Shown here: one piece after another, positions 46,160-57,074 of the stretch | Numbering within the stretch: the stretch's first letter is position 1 | How the letters are laid out: each line of letters opens with the position of its first letter | From: Mytilus edulis | Lineage: Eukaryota; Mollusca; Bivalvia; Mytilida; Mytilidae | Reading direction: 5' to 3' | DNA length: 64,000 nucleotides | Assembly: GCF_963676685.1 (NCBI RefSeq) | Contig: NC_092347.1 | Location: 90,894,592-90,958,591, forward strand | Notes under the pieces: generated by a model | Databases searched by the model: none | What the model was told of the DNA's origin: nothing | The model's input: the letters and a program-made list of their open reading frames with translations, nothing else | Translations under genes and position numbers: made by a program

Positions 46160-46480
46160 CTCATCATAAATACCAGGATTAAATTTTGTATTTACGCTAT
46201 CGTGCGTCTCGTCAGTGACGCTCGAATCCAACAAAGTTAAAAAGGCCAAATAAATTACGAAGTTGAAGAGCATTGAGGACCAAAAGTCCTAAAATATTTG
46301 CCAAACACAGCTAAGGTAATCTATTTCTGAGGTAGAAAAGCCTTAGTATTTTAAATTTCAAATGTTTTTTAAACAGTTAATTTATAATTATGGCCATATC
46401 AATGATAGATCATGTCAGCACGTTAGTGCTGAATACTGGGCTGATAATACCCCCGAGGAATTAAAACTATTGGAGGAACC
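46160..46480 (-). repeat. Copy of the hammerhead-associated repeat, core deleted
   Basis: Shares with the 18-kb repeat agttgaagagcattgaggac, gctaaggtaatct and actgggctgataataccccc. At the end where the 18-kb copy has the hammerhead-like motif, only cgtgcgtctcgtcagtgacg remains: helix II is deleted. Confidence 0.6.
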
Positions 46481-46484
46481 CTAC

Positions 46485-46560
46485 AAAAACTGGGGGTGAT
46501 TTTAGGTGCTGCTCCACGTGTGGCACCCGTCGTGTTGCTCATGTTATTATAATATAGTTG
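46485..46560 (+). repeat. Family A fragment fused to the preceding repeat
   Basis: gaaccctacaaaaactgggg, ttaggtgctgctccacgtgt and ggcacccgtcgtgttgctca match the middle of family A (compare 24260-24345). It joins the previous repeat without a gap. Confidence 0.6.
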
Positions 46561-46564
46561 AAAA

Positions 46565-47690
46565 ATTGAAATTGTTACAGTATTTTATTCTTTTTTTAAT
46601 ATAAAATACAGATAAAATGTTTATTGCTCATCACATTGCTTAATTTACATGATGTGTTTGATAAGGATGATTGGCGTTATAATCATTATTGATTTCGTAT
46701 CATCTATCAGTGTCTCTAAATTGATAAAACTAAAGAACTGAGTAAATATATGATATGGAAGTAATATAATAGATTAAAACTAATGTATTTATATGTGCAT
46801 AAGTATTTAAATTATCGTCTATTGTATTATTCTGTTTAAAACATTTCTAGTTGTGAGATGAAAATTATAAGTGCTTTCCTCATAAAAATATAAAATTCAG
46901 ATATGTACACCCTATTTTTCCTTCCAAAAATATGACCATAATATATTCAGCTTTAAAGGAAAAATATTCTGAATAAACGCGTCAAGTCAAGTGGAACAAA
47001 TCAAGATATTACAAATATTTATTAATATATATTTTTTACTTTTTTTTAAATTATAAAACTCAAACAAACAATACAACACAACTATGTACATACTTAGTGT
47101 GCATTTTAAAAATAGATGATTTTGACTTTGAGTTCAAAATAAAAAAATTGGTAGTCAGCGACTAGAAAAGACATAATTGATTTAGGACATAAGTGTAAGT
47201 GCTTAAGAATATTATTTCCCCCGATGGAAGTCTTTATTTTGAGATACACCACATTTTCAGGAAGTTGATCTCAAAACAGACGGATTTATGTCGTCTCTTG
47301 GAGGAAATATTATGTTGAACAGGATGTGTATTCATGACAAAATATGACAACAATTAATGTGAATTGTGTCTTTAATTTCTAAAGTTATAGATTATCGTTG
47401 ATCATCTAGACGAGATTGATTTTCTTGTTATATTTTTTGGAATTTTCTATTTTTTGTGTTGGATTTTGTCGGGTTATTTTATGTATCCGGTTGTTTTCTG
47501 TAATTAGTTAATACTTCAGTTTTATCATGGTTATCTTATAGAAACGCACGTCTGGCCTTAGTATTAAATTTTATTCCTGGTATCTATGATGAATTTAATA
47601 CATCATCCAAGGGCTGTATAAAATCTCACAAACTGTACTTCTAATAATGGAATTGAACAACTTGTCACAAGCTTAAATTAATATGAAAAA
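46565..47690. other. AT-rich; hammerhead-repeat remnant at 47540-47590
   Basis: At 47540-47590 the plus strand reads gaaacgcacgtctggcctta followed by a ttcctggtatctatgatg segment, the 3' side of a hammerhead-like motif with no core. No gene is visible. Confidence 0.45.
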
Positions 47691-47694
47691 GAAG

Positions 47695-49620
47695 ATGTGG
47701 CATGATTGCCAATGAGACAACTGTCCACAAGAGACCAAAATGACACAGACATTAACAACTATAGGTCACCGTACGGCCTTCGACAATGAGCAAAGCCCAT
47801 ACCGCATAGTCAGCTATAAAAAGCCCCGATAAGACAATAAAAAAAAATTCAAACGAGAAAACTAACGGCCTTATTTATATAAAAAAATTGAAAGAAAAAC
47901 AAATATGTAACACATAAACAAACGACAACCACTGAATTACAGCATCCTGACTTGGGACAGGCACATACATAAATAATGTGGCGGGGTTAAACATGATAGC
48001 GGGATCAAAATCCCCCTAACCTGGGACAGTGGCAACATAAGATGACTATAAAAATCAGTGGAAAAGGCTTAACTCATCAGATGGACAAAAATATAAGTGG
48101 ACGTTGCCAGGTACTTATACCTCCCGACACAAAAAGACACGATGAACAGATCTGAGAGTACTCGCAGTTATCTGTCAGCTAGTTCAAACCAACTAACAAA
48201 TAATAAAAAAATCATGCATCTAAGACTAAACTACGAATCCGTACACATCCAACATCCAATGGATTTAGTGTAAAGACGTCATAAACAGCCAGAGAAAAAC
48301 ATGACCATGTGCAATGCCAAGTTACAGGTATCGACAGATTGTAGATCCATGAATATGTATATGTATATAACATTCTAGTAATATTAAGTTAGATTTTAAT
48401 TTATTGATGACAAAATCAATATTTATACCAATAAAAACAATATTCAATGATCTTATTACAGTGTTGAATAGGTAACCTTTTAGAATAAGTTTATTTAAAG
48501 GAGCGACAAGATTACATGGATCATTTCTAAATTTCCGGGTACGGTTAACAACATTTCCGTAAAAATTAGGATGTGCTATCCCGTTTGAAATAAGTTTTCT
48601 ACAGGTAAAACCAAACTTAAAAACCAAATCTTTATATCTATGGAAAAATTTAGTAAAGGTTTTAAGTAATTTATGGTAACGATATCCATTGTTTAAAACT
48701 TTACCAGTAATATGCGTTCGTTGAAATAAAAAACGTCACAACAGACACGGGTATAGCGAACGAGTTGTGAAATATAAACACCGTAAGATGGTGCCAAAGG
48801 AACATCACCATCTAAAAATGGAAAATTAACAATAGGGAACGAAAAATCGTCTCTTTTGTCGTAAATTTTAGTGTGGAGTTTCCCGTTTAAAACCAAAATA
48901 TCTAAATCCAGGAAAGGAAATTATTATCGAAAAAAATTGATTTATTTAAAGTAAGTTCCTTGAGGTAAATTTCATCAGTATATTGAGAAAATTCTTGAAT
49001 ATTTAATGAAAAAATGTCATTAAGATAACGGTAAGTGTTGTTGAATTTATCAATTAAATGCAATTTCGACGTGTCTTTACTGAGTTTAGTCATAAACTGT
49101 GATTCGTAACAGTACAAAAACAAGTCTGCTATTAAAGAGGCACAATTAGTGCCCATGGGGATACCTACAACCTGTCGATAAACTTTTTTGAAGAAACGTA
49201 GATAAATATTATCAAGGAGAAAATCAACAGCTTCAATCATCTCATCACACCTCCAGTAAGTATATCTAGCATATTTACCTTTCTCATTAGAGAAGAAGGC
49301 TTTAAATTAGTTGCAGCAAATATATTTGCATTCAGCCTTACTAAACAACCATTTAATTAAATAGGAAAACTTTTGTTTAATAAGATAGTGTGAAAGTGTA
49401 GTGTAAAGAGTAGAAAAATCAAAACTGTCAACATAATCAAAATGACCATCTTATTTAAAACATCCAAAGAATTTTTTACACTCCAAAAATGGTTTATACC
49501 ACTATGTTCAGATATTTTATTACAATAGTTTATGATAAGCTCTTTAATAGTAGTTAATGAACTAGTTAAGAGCACTGAAAGATTAGTTGTAGAACACTAA
49601 CTAGAGGCCGAGATGAAACA
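47695..49620 (-). mobile_element. Penelope-like retroelement, minus copy with 3' tail
   Basis: From 49620 down to about 48320 the minus strand holds an RT reading frame broken into at least four pieces; directly after it comes a ~600-bp tail (48310-47695). The tail is the same block found alone at 35690-36295. The first part of RT (upstream of the FISASS segment) is missing, so the copy is 5'-truncated near 49620. Confidence 0.75.
48322..49618 (-). pseudogene. Penelope-like reverse transcriptase, broken (minus)
   Basis: Pieces in order: 49575-49357 (LLTSSLTTIKELI...HFWSVKNSLDVL), 49240-48902 (LLDNIYLRF, VGIPMGTNCASLIADLFLYC, RYLNDIF), 48896-48693 (KLHTKIYDKRDDFSFPIV, YGVYISQLVRY) and 48627-48322 (CRKLISNGIAHPNFYGN, APLNKLILKGY). 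They align in order with the plus-strand copy at 50.3-51.6 kb. The catalytic box reads YLND instead of YLDD, replacing a metal-binding aspartate. Frameshifts separate the pieces. It cannot make an active enzyme. Confidence 0.82.
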
Positions 49621-49960
49621 ATATTTAAACGGATTTAGTTTTTTTTTTATAATTGAGGCGCGTTAATTCATTTGGAATTTATTATTATGTTGATAAGTGC
49701 GGCGTGTTAGCAGAACTTTATTCATCGAGATTGAATTACTTTCCAACAGTAAAGCGATTAAGTAGTTCAAAATTATTCGAGATTAAAGTGAGTTCAGTTG
49801 TTATAAAGTTAGGCTGAGTTGCAATGGGTCGATTTGGCAAATAGGGCGGGTTGTCAAGGATTCAAAAGCATACTGTAAATTCATTTATTTTGGTGGATTC
49901 CTTGTTCTTCCGAGGATATTTCATTTCGTAGTTTTATAGAACTTTCAATACAACCATACT
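49620..49960. other. Spacer between the two divergent RT copies
   Basis: AT-rich sequence of about 340 bp with no obvious repeat or inverted-repeat relation between its ends. Confidence 0.45.
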
Positions 49961-49966
49961 TACTGT

Positions 49967-50295
49967 ATGAAATGGATAAAACGGGAAAAAGCTGACAAAA
50001 AATCTTTGGACTCTTTTTTTAATTCAGTAATGACGATAGTTGATATACGTATTCAACATTTTAAAGAACATTTTACTATTAACAATAACCACAATAAACC
50101 TATTTCTCGTATCAAACATAAACTAAAAGAACTAGCCAAGAAATTTGTTTTTGTCCCGGCCGATAAAGCTGCTAATAATATTAATATTGGTTAACGTAAA
50201 TTTTACATTGAGGTTCTGAAAAGGAAATCACCAATTCACCAACATTCCAACTGACGCCATTTTCAGAAAACGAAATCTGTAACAAACATAAACTT
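49967..50295 (+). pseudogene. Penelope-like RT, N-terminal part with stop and frameshift
   Basis: The frame from 49967 encodes KWIKREKADKKSLDSFF and KELAKKFVFVPADKAANNIN and then hits TAA at 50192-50194. The same frame continues with RKFYIEVLK, after which a one-base shift near 50225 moves the reading frame into that of the 446-codon segment (ITNSPTFQLTPFSENEI). PADKAAN-type motifs typify the N-terminal RT region of these elements. Confidence 0.75.
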
Positions 50296-51636
50296 TTGGC
50301 CACCGCTTTACAAGCAGAGCCAAATACAATGAAAGTCCCAACTATGTATTGGCTTCCGAAGCTACACAAAACCCCTTACAAATATAGATTTATTTCGTCT
50401 TCAAGCCATTGTTCAACTACTAAATTGTCTATTCTTCTTACCAGCACACTTGGTACAATTAAAAACCTGATAATAAATTGTTCAAATAAGGCCTTCGAAA
50501 ATAGTGGAATAAATTACTTTTGGAGTGTCAAGAACTCGTTGGAAGTACTTGATAAATTGCATGCTTATATTGGTGATTTTGAATCTGTTCAAAGTTTTGA
50601 TTTTTCTACCCTGTATACCACATTGCCTCACATTCTCATTAAGAAAAAATTCACACATCTAATTAAATGGGCATTCAAGAAATCAGAATGTGAATATATA
50701 TGTTCAAACTCTTTTAGGTCATTTTTTAGTAGCAATAAACAAAAAAACTATGTTAATTGGACATGCTTTGATACTATATATGCCCTTGAATTTTTACTAG
50801 ATAACATTTTTGTTCGCTTTGGAGATTCCGTATATCGTCAGATTATCGGAATTCCAATGGGGACTAACTGTGCACCACCTATTGCGGACCTGTTTTTGTA
50901 TTGTTATGAGTTACAATTTATGACAAAAATAAGCAAAGACCCATCGAAACAACATCTGATAAACAAATTTAATAATACTTTTAGATATTTGGATGATATT
51001 TTGGCTCTCAATAATGACAACTTCAGTGTGTATATTAATGAAATTTATCCTGTTGAACTTACTTTAAATAAAGCTAATACTAACAATGACCACTGCCCTT
51101 TTCTCGATCTTGATATCTATATCACTAATGGAAAGCTTAATACTAAAATTTATTATAAAAGGGATGATTTTTCATTTCCTATCGTTAATTATTCGTTTTT
51201 AGATGGTGACGTTCCCTTGTCACCATCTTACGGTGTTTATATATCTCAACTTGTACGATTCGCTCGTGTATGTAACAATGTTTTAGATTTTAACGAAAGA
51301 AATTTATGTTTTACTGAAAAATTATTACACCAGGGTTTTCGATATCACAAACTAGTCAAAACATTTACTAAATTTTATCATCGGTATAAAGACATCATTC
51401 GTAAATATAGCTCAACATGCAGACTTCTAATACGTTCAGGTATTTCACATCCAATTTTTTATGGAAATATTCTTTATAAAGCAAAAAGGTGTCAGTATTC
51501 ACCTCAGAAACTGACAAAACCTTTGAATAGACTTATTAAGAAGGGATATAATTACGATACTGTTGTCAAGTCATTAAAGATTGCATATTTTGGCGTTAAT
51601 ATTGAGTCACTGATAAGGTCTTTGCATCGGAACTAA
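50296..51636 (+). CDS. Penelope-like reverse transcriptase, long open segment
   Basis: The 446-codon frame has no natural ATG at its start (TTG at 50296) and is really the continuation of the frame described just upstream. Domains by residue: YWLPKLHKTPYKYRFISSS (18-36), motif A with Asp102 (SFDFSTLYT), GIPMG (185-189) with NCAPPIADLFLYCYE following, and the catalytic YLDD box (Tyr231, Asp233, Asp234). C-terminal segments DLDIYITNGKLNTKIYYKRD, YGVYISQLVRFAR and LLHQGFRYHKLVKTFTKFYH are typical of Penelope-like RTs. All three catalytic aspartates are present. The upstream stop and frameshift make the whole copy inactive unless another start is used. It is an RNA-templated DNA polymerase used in retrotransposition. 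Confidence 0.82.
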   Translation: MATALQAEPNTMKVPTMYWLPKLHKTPYKYRFISSSSHCSTTKLSILLTSTLGTIKNLIINCSNKAFENSGINYFWSVKNSLEVLDKLHAYIGDFESVQSFDFSTLYTTLPHILIKKKFTHLIKWAFKKSECEYICSNSFRSFFSSNKQKNYVNWTCFDTIYALEFLLDNIFVRFGDSVYRQIIGIPMGTNCAPPIADLFLYCYELQFMTKISKDPSKQHLINKFNNTFRYLDDILALNNDNFSVYINEIYPVELTLNKANTNNDHCPFLDLDIYITNGKLNTKIYYKRDDFSFPIVNYSFLDGDVPLSPSYGVYISQLVRFARVCNNVLDFNERNLCFTEKLLHQGFRYHKLVKTFTKFYHRYKDIIRKYSSTCRLLIRSGISHPIFYGNILYKAKRCQYSPQKLTKPLNRLIKKGYNYDTVVKSLKIAYFGVNIESLIRSLHRN

Positions 51637-52279
51637 ACACATTTATTCTAAAAACAGTTGTTGGCATGACACGGGTTATGTTCTTCTCATATATGTTATG
51701 ATGGTATGATACTAAACCCCTAACGGGAAGGATTGTGCCTGATGTTCATATGATGAAATCATAATCTTTCAGTCAGTTTAATTGAAGTCTGGAGCTGGCA
51801 TGTCAGTTAACTGCTAGTAGTCTGTTGTTATTTATGTATTATTGTCATTTTGTTTATTTTCTTTGGTTACATCTTCTGACATCAGACTCGGACTTCTCTT
51901 GAACTGAATTTTAATGTGCGTATTGTTATGCGTTTACTTTTCTACATTGGTTAGAGGTATAGGGGGGGGGGGGTTGAGATCTCACAAACATGTTTAACAC
52001 CGCCGCATTTTTGCGCCTGTCCCAAGTCAGGAGCCTCTGGCCTTTGTTAGTCTTGTATTATTTTAATTTTAGTTTCTTGTGTACAATTTGGAAATTGGTA
52101 TGGCGTTCATTATCACTGGACTAGTATATATTTGTTTAGGGGCCAGCTGAAGGACGTCTCCGGTGCGATAATTTCTCGCTACATTGAAGACCTGTTGGTG
52201 ACCCTCTGCTGTTGTTTTTTATTTGGTCGGGTTGTTGTCTCTTTGACACATTCCCCATTTCCATTCTCAATTTTATATA

Positions 52280-53400
52280 TTATATGTGTACGTCATGGAC
52301 ATTTAAATTAATGGTTTCAAAATGCCAATGAATTCCATGAAAATTGGTAACCCACAATAAATCAATGATTCTAGAGTACGTAAAGATCAAATCTTTAATT
52401 AATGTAGTTTTAATATCTGTCAATTACGGAAAGAATATATAAAGATATTTTTCAAAAATGGAACCATATCTACCCTTTATTGAATCATCGAAATGTTCAC
52501 TTCGAAATGACCGATGCGTCGATAATCAGCATCTTATGTAAAAAAAAAAATTACCTAACTCCGAGGAAAATTCTAAACGGAAAATCACTAATCAAATGGC
52601 AAAACCATTAAAACACGTTTCTTATAAATGCTGCGGATCAGCTTTCTTTTTGTCATTTAACTGAAAGAAGATTTTACCATATCAGATCGAAGAACTGATC
52701 CGCCATCTCTCTCCAGTTTACACGTTGAAATGGCAGTTTTAAGATTTAAATACCGTTGTCTACAGAATATCATTACACTTCCTTGAACATAAAGATATGT
52801 TTGCCTTTCACAAGGGTTAAGATTATTCCATAGATGTTTAAACATAACAAAAGTACTGCCATTGTATGAAATAATGTGCCTCTTTTTTTCTGGTGAAACA
52901 TACATTGATACTCCTCTTTACATAGACATTATAATTGTCTTACAGTTACACTGATGTACCGCTCTAGATAGTGATCTGCTGCAAATTCAAACCAACACCC
53001 AAATTGGTTGATAGACCACATAAAATAGGATGCACTAATTGGTTAGTACATCAAGCAGTTTTTGTATTTATGAAAGTATGATGCAATATTTGATTAATAA
53101 TAAAAAGATGTTCCTTTCTTTTACATGATGCATTTGTTCTAAGTTTTTCTTCCAATTTGACTTTTTTGTGGTCAAAATTTATAATGATTGTTTTACCCCA
53201 AAAATACTTGAGAAAATGATAAATAGAACCACATTCAAACATTAATTTTTTTCACCCATCCATCACGTTGTAAACTATAATTTTACCTTGTTAAAGGCTT
53301 TTTCCTTTAAATTTCCAATGATGACATACTACCAAACGATTTGTCATGTTTTGATGTGTGGTGGCAATGCATCTTTATTTACATAAAGTATATTCATTGT
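52280..53400. other. Non-coding; family B fragment (minus) at 52545-52620
   Basis: The family B fragment reads taactccgaggaaaattcta, aacggaaaatc and ggcaaaacc. A minus frame of 82 codons at 52657-52905 (with SVMIFCRQRYLNLKTAIS) is unrecognised and lacks splice or promoter support. Confidence 0.45.
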
Positions 53401-53411
53401 TTAGGGCGGGA

Positions 53412-53419
53412 TATAAAAG
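53412..53419 (+). promoter_or_regulatory. TATA box of the glycine-rich protein gene
   Basis: TATAAAAG lies 28 bp before an initiator-like TCATTAC whose A is at 53440. It is preceded by a GC-rich gggcggga. Spacing is ideal for a pol II core promoter. Confidence 0.65.
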
Positions 53420-53439
53420 TATCGGAACATTTAACTTTC

Positions 53440-53474
53440 ATTACTATTCAAGCAGTCGTTTCAACAGAATACAA
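53440..53474 (+). other. Predicted 5' UTR exon 1
   Basis: Thirty-five bases from the predicted start site to a strong splice donor (ATACAA|GTAAGTG, intron from 53475). There is no ATG in it. It would join the coding exon at 56151. Confidence 0.55.
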
Positions 53475-56150
53475 GTAAGTGTCCATGCATTTATATAACA
53501 TCAAGTTTAGATGATGCGAATGCAAAATAACATTGAAAGCGCGTATATCGATTGACAAAGTATAGCATGTTCAAAATTAAATAAAACAATTTAATACTAA
53601 AAACTTAAAGTTCATTTCTCATTTGTATGTTTGGGCTTTAATTGATACATTTGAATTTTGAATTGAAAAATTCACTTTATGACAAAAACATAATATTGAA
53701 AACTTAACATGTAAACTTTCATACTTAAATAAATACATAAATAAATTCTCGGGAAAAGAGTCCATCAGTGGAAATATTTGACTCGCAGTTCATTGATTTG
53801 ATAGAAATATTTTGTATTTTTGTTTTATATTATAGCTTTGATAAGAAACTAGCAATAAATATATAACAGATGTGTTTGAAGCCTTTGTGTATCATGTCTA
53901 TTAATTAATTATTGACCTTTAATATATCTGAATTATTTTCGTAAATCTTTCCGAAGTCTACTTACAGTCATCAAAGACATTCAGCTTGACATATATGAGT
54001 CATAACTCGTTAGTCAATAGCACAATTTAGTCTGCTACTTAAAACACGTTTCCAGATTAATAATAACTTGTAAATACAAATTCAAAATTGATTTGCTTTC
54101 AAAATATTTTGATATGAGTGCCTCAATCAGTCAAATGTGCAGACGAAAACCAGGAATGACGTATTAAAATCTAAAGCCTGGTATTTATGATGCGTTTTGG
54201 CTACTAGGTTATATTGGATACCATGTTTTACAAATTTGAACAAGCTGGTAAAAAAATGGAAGAATAATGTTTTTTTTGACAATATTTACATAAGACAGGC
54301 AAAGGATACCAGAGGGACATTCAAACTCATAAGTAGAAAATTAACTGACAACGCCATGGCTAAAAAGGAAAAACTTTACAGACAAACTGTTATTCCAACA
54401 AATCACGTATCTTGCCATTTCTGCTACATTTTGGAAGTAGTAACAAATATTAGAGCAATTGCCATTGAAACAAACAACAACGCCATTGAATTCATTTTCT
54501 TAACAATTTACTTCATACTAGATGGCAGAAGGTTTGACTATGTTTGACAGGGGGAGTGCAGACTTTTGGTTGTCTTCAAAACAAAAAGTTTTTTGAAGTA
54601 ATTTATTTAAAACAGAATTCGAAACCAGAAAATCAAACATATATGTTTCATTCAAGAGTGTTAAATTCGTGATAGATCAAAATAAGCTATTTTATTACAT
54701 TATGATTTTGAAGGAAGAACTCCCTTAAAATAATCGGAGACGTTAGCAACAACTCTAAGTATAGTACGAAGAGACGACAAAATTAACTGTAAACAGTAAA
54801 TCATTCAACTCTAAACGTTGACTTGCACCACAATAGATTTAATCATATCAAAATAATGTTTTAATCACAGAAAAAAAAACTTTTTTTAATTCCTTTGGTA
54901 ATACATACACAGTTGAAAAAATATTCAATTATATAGCTTTTTCAATCATTTTATTTAAAATTATGATCAATTATTTTTAAATGGAATAATCTAAATAATA
55001 AATCTTCATTTTAAATTTAAATTCATAGATATAACCGATTTATTTTATCACAAAGTAACTGGTTATCTGGTTTCTTTATATGTTGACGTGATTGTTTCGA
55101 ACATAATAATTCAAACGTGCTTTCTCTATTTACATTTTTGCATAATCAGATGTTAGTAAATATATTAAACACTATCATTTAAATATTTTCAAACTTTAAG
55201 TGCATCTGCACTGTGTCAAATCCTAATATAAGTATTTCCAAAGTATAATAACTTACCTTTTCGTATGAATAATGACATAATCCATGTCATGTCATTATTT
55301 ACAGATATGATTCTAAGGTTAGGAAAATCTTTTACATATAACGCGTCCAACCGACTTCTGTACAAATAATTAAAAAAAAAACGATTACAGAAAGGTCAGA
55401 ATCATTTCATAAACTCTAGACTAGACACTGTTTATTATGTTTCGATATTCCTATAAAGGGAAAAAAATGTCTAGGAAATAAATCGGGGCTCCTCTTATAC
55501 TAGTTATTTCGTCATACATTCAAGATTAATGAAAGGTAGCAGTTTATAAAAAAATTTAGAAAGAGGAACACTATATGATAGTGTTGAAATCGATGAATTC
55601 ACATAGAGTGTGTCGACAGATAAAACGTTTTGCACATTTGATCATTGTGCACAGCGTAGATTCGTACAAAATCTATAACAACAAAAATTAAATGCAAATC
55701 AAGTTATCAACTTTTTCAAAGTTTAATCGAGTTCTTTTTCCTGTTTTTTTAATTTTTCAAATAAACAATGCGGTGCAATATATCAATAAACATGTACCTT
55801 TTAGTGTCCTTGGACAGTGAAAATGTGACGCCATGATGAATTTCAAACTATATTATTACCTTATTGAATCCAAATTCATGTGACCTTCAGTTTTTCTCAT
55901 TACCTAGAGATTGATTACAAACGTATAAGTCGTGTCCAGCCAATTAAAAAAAAAAAAAAAATGAAAAGTGATACAAAGGTGAATAATTTCGTTGACTGAT
56001 TCGATTCACAAAAAACCTATTCTTACACAGATCATTTTACTTATTATATTGTATAAACCAAGTTTTCAGAAAACAGATTTTCAGATTTCAGATAAATACA
56101 AAACATCTTTTTTCTGGCTTTCATTTTCATTTGTCATTACATTATTCCAG
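53475..56150 (+). other. Predicted 2,676-bp first intron
   Basis: Starts GTAAGTG and ends in a pyrimidine-rich run and ATTATTCCAG. It contains family A and hammerhead-repeat fragments (54155-54200 and 54295-54385), several A/T runs, and no convincing exon. The 116-codon frame at 54197-54547 overlaps the family A fragment. Confidence 0.55.
54155..54385. repeat. Fragments of the hammerhead-associated and family A repeats
   Basis: gacgtattaaaatctaaagc followed by ctggtatttatgatg is the 3' end of the first (reading plus). From 54300, ggataccagagggacattca, aactcataagtagaaaatta and acgccatggctaaaaagg are the start of family A. Confidence 0.6.
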
Positions 56151-56640
56151 AATGAAGATTACACTTTGTCTATTGGCTGTCCTCTTCGGAGTTATTTCTG
56201 CTGAAAAAGGACAAGCAGGCTATAGTCCACGTCACAATCTGAAACATTATGGATCAGTAGAAGGTAGAGGATTATGGTTGGAGTGTGGATGGTCTGGAGA
56301 CTGTAATTCCTATCACAGAGGATCTGGAGGTGGTGGAATCGGCGGTGGATCCGGAGGTGGGGCTGCCAGAGTAGTGATTGGTGGTGGAGGCGGAGGTGGA
56401 TACGGTGGATACAGAGGTGGATACAGAGGATATGGTGGAAACAGAGGTGGATATGGAGGATATGGCAATGTTGGATACGGAGGATATGGCAATGTTGGAT
56501 ACGGAGGATATGGCAATGTTGGATACGGAGGATATGGCAATGTTGGATATGGAGGATATGGAAACAGTGGTGGATACGGAGGAAATGTTGGATATGGTGG
56601 ATATGGCGGTGGATCCGGATATGGTTATAAAAAATATTAA
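56151..56640 (+). CDS. Secreted glycine/tyrosine-rich matrix protein, shematrin-like
   Basis: Translation most likely starts at the ATG at 56152, the second base after a consensus 3' splice site (cattattccag|A). The 162-residue product opens with a signal peptide (MKITLCLLAVLFGVISA, cleavage probably near residue 17). A short unique region with two cysteines follows (residues ~18-60; LWLECGWSGDCNSYHRG), then a Gly-rich block, then about five near-perfect GYGGYGNV repeats and a GSGYGYKKY end. Gly/Tyr repeats and a C-terminal KKY are features of shematrins, secreted by the mantle into shell matrix; byssal or cuticle roles are also possible. Repeats at DNA level (about 24 bp) are nearly identical. 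The upstream extension in frame to 56131 begins with TTG and lies within the intron. Confidence 0.85.
56461..56580 (+). repeat. In-frame coding minisatellite (24-bp unit)
   Basis: Four near-identical copies of ggatatggcaatgttggata plus cgga encode GYGNVGYG. Copy number is likely to vary between alleles by slippage. Long frames in other registers and on the opposite strand over 56272-56676 are consequences of this repeat. Confidence 0.9.
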
Positions 56641-57074
56641 ATGTAAATATATATAAGAAGTTATTTTTGATTTCATAAATGGTTATACGTAGATTAACAA
56701 CAGTTATATGACAGAAATGTTAGCATTGTAAAAATGACTACTGACATCAATGTTAGTAACAATCATTTCTACAGATACATTGAACAGTATATTATATATT
56801 TGAAGGCTTAACTGGGAAGTAATTTTAACAGCTCTAGAATTCAAAGTGCATGTAAAATCTTACAGAAAAGTAAACGTAAAAATGACTGTATTATTTTGTT
56901 TTGAGGTCTTTTGACTTTTTTTCCTCGAAAATATAGTATGCCCTCTAGGGTACACGAACACATTTTTTTCATAACCAAATGATGGTCACACAAAACTCTA
57001 ATTTTTACCATTTATATATTATATATATTATATCAATTATTCTATGTCATATATTTTAATGTTTTGTTTTGCAG

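Larger units (their letters stand above)
49960..52275 (+). mobile_element. Penelope-like retroelement, plus copy
   Basis: The copy comprises an upstream RT segment (49967-50290), a 446-codon open frame ending at 51636, and a 3' region to about 52275. The 3' region includes a G11 run near 51962-51973 and the block cgccgcatttttgcgcctgt, cccaagtcaggagcc shared with the tails at 36 and 48 kb. Beyond this block the tail differs (ggccagctgaaggacgtctc, then tctttgacacattccccatt), so it belongs to a related but distinct subfamily. GIY-YIG endonuclease was not recognised. Confidence 0.7.

Noticed and set aside
52657-52905. 82-codon minus frame with Cys and aromatic residues as a gene
   Set aside because: No recognisable domain, promoter or splice partner; left as unexplained.
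56272-56676. Long Ser/Ile-rich, Pro/Tyr-rich and Asp/Met-rich frames overlapping the glycine-rich gene
   Set aside because: They are other-register readings of the same 24-bp repeats. Only the GYGGYG frame has a signal peptide and splice context.
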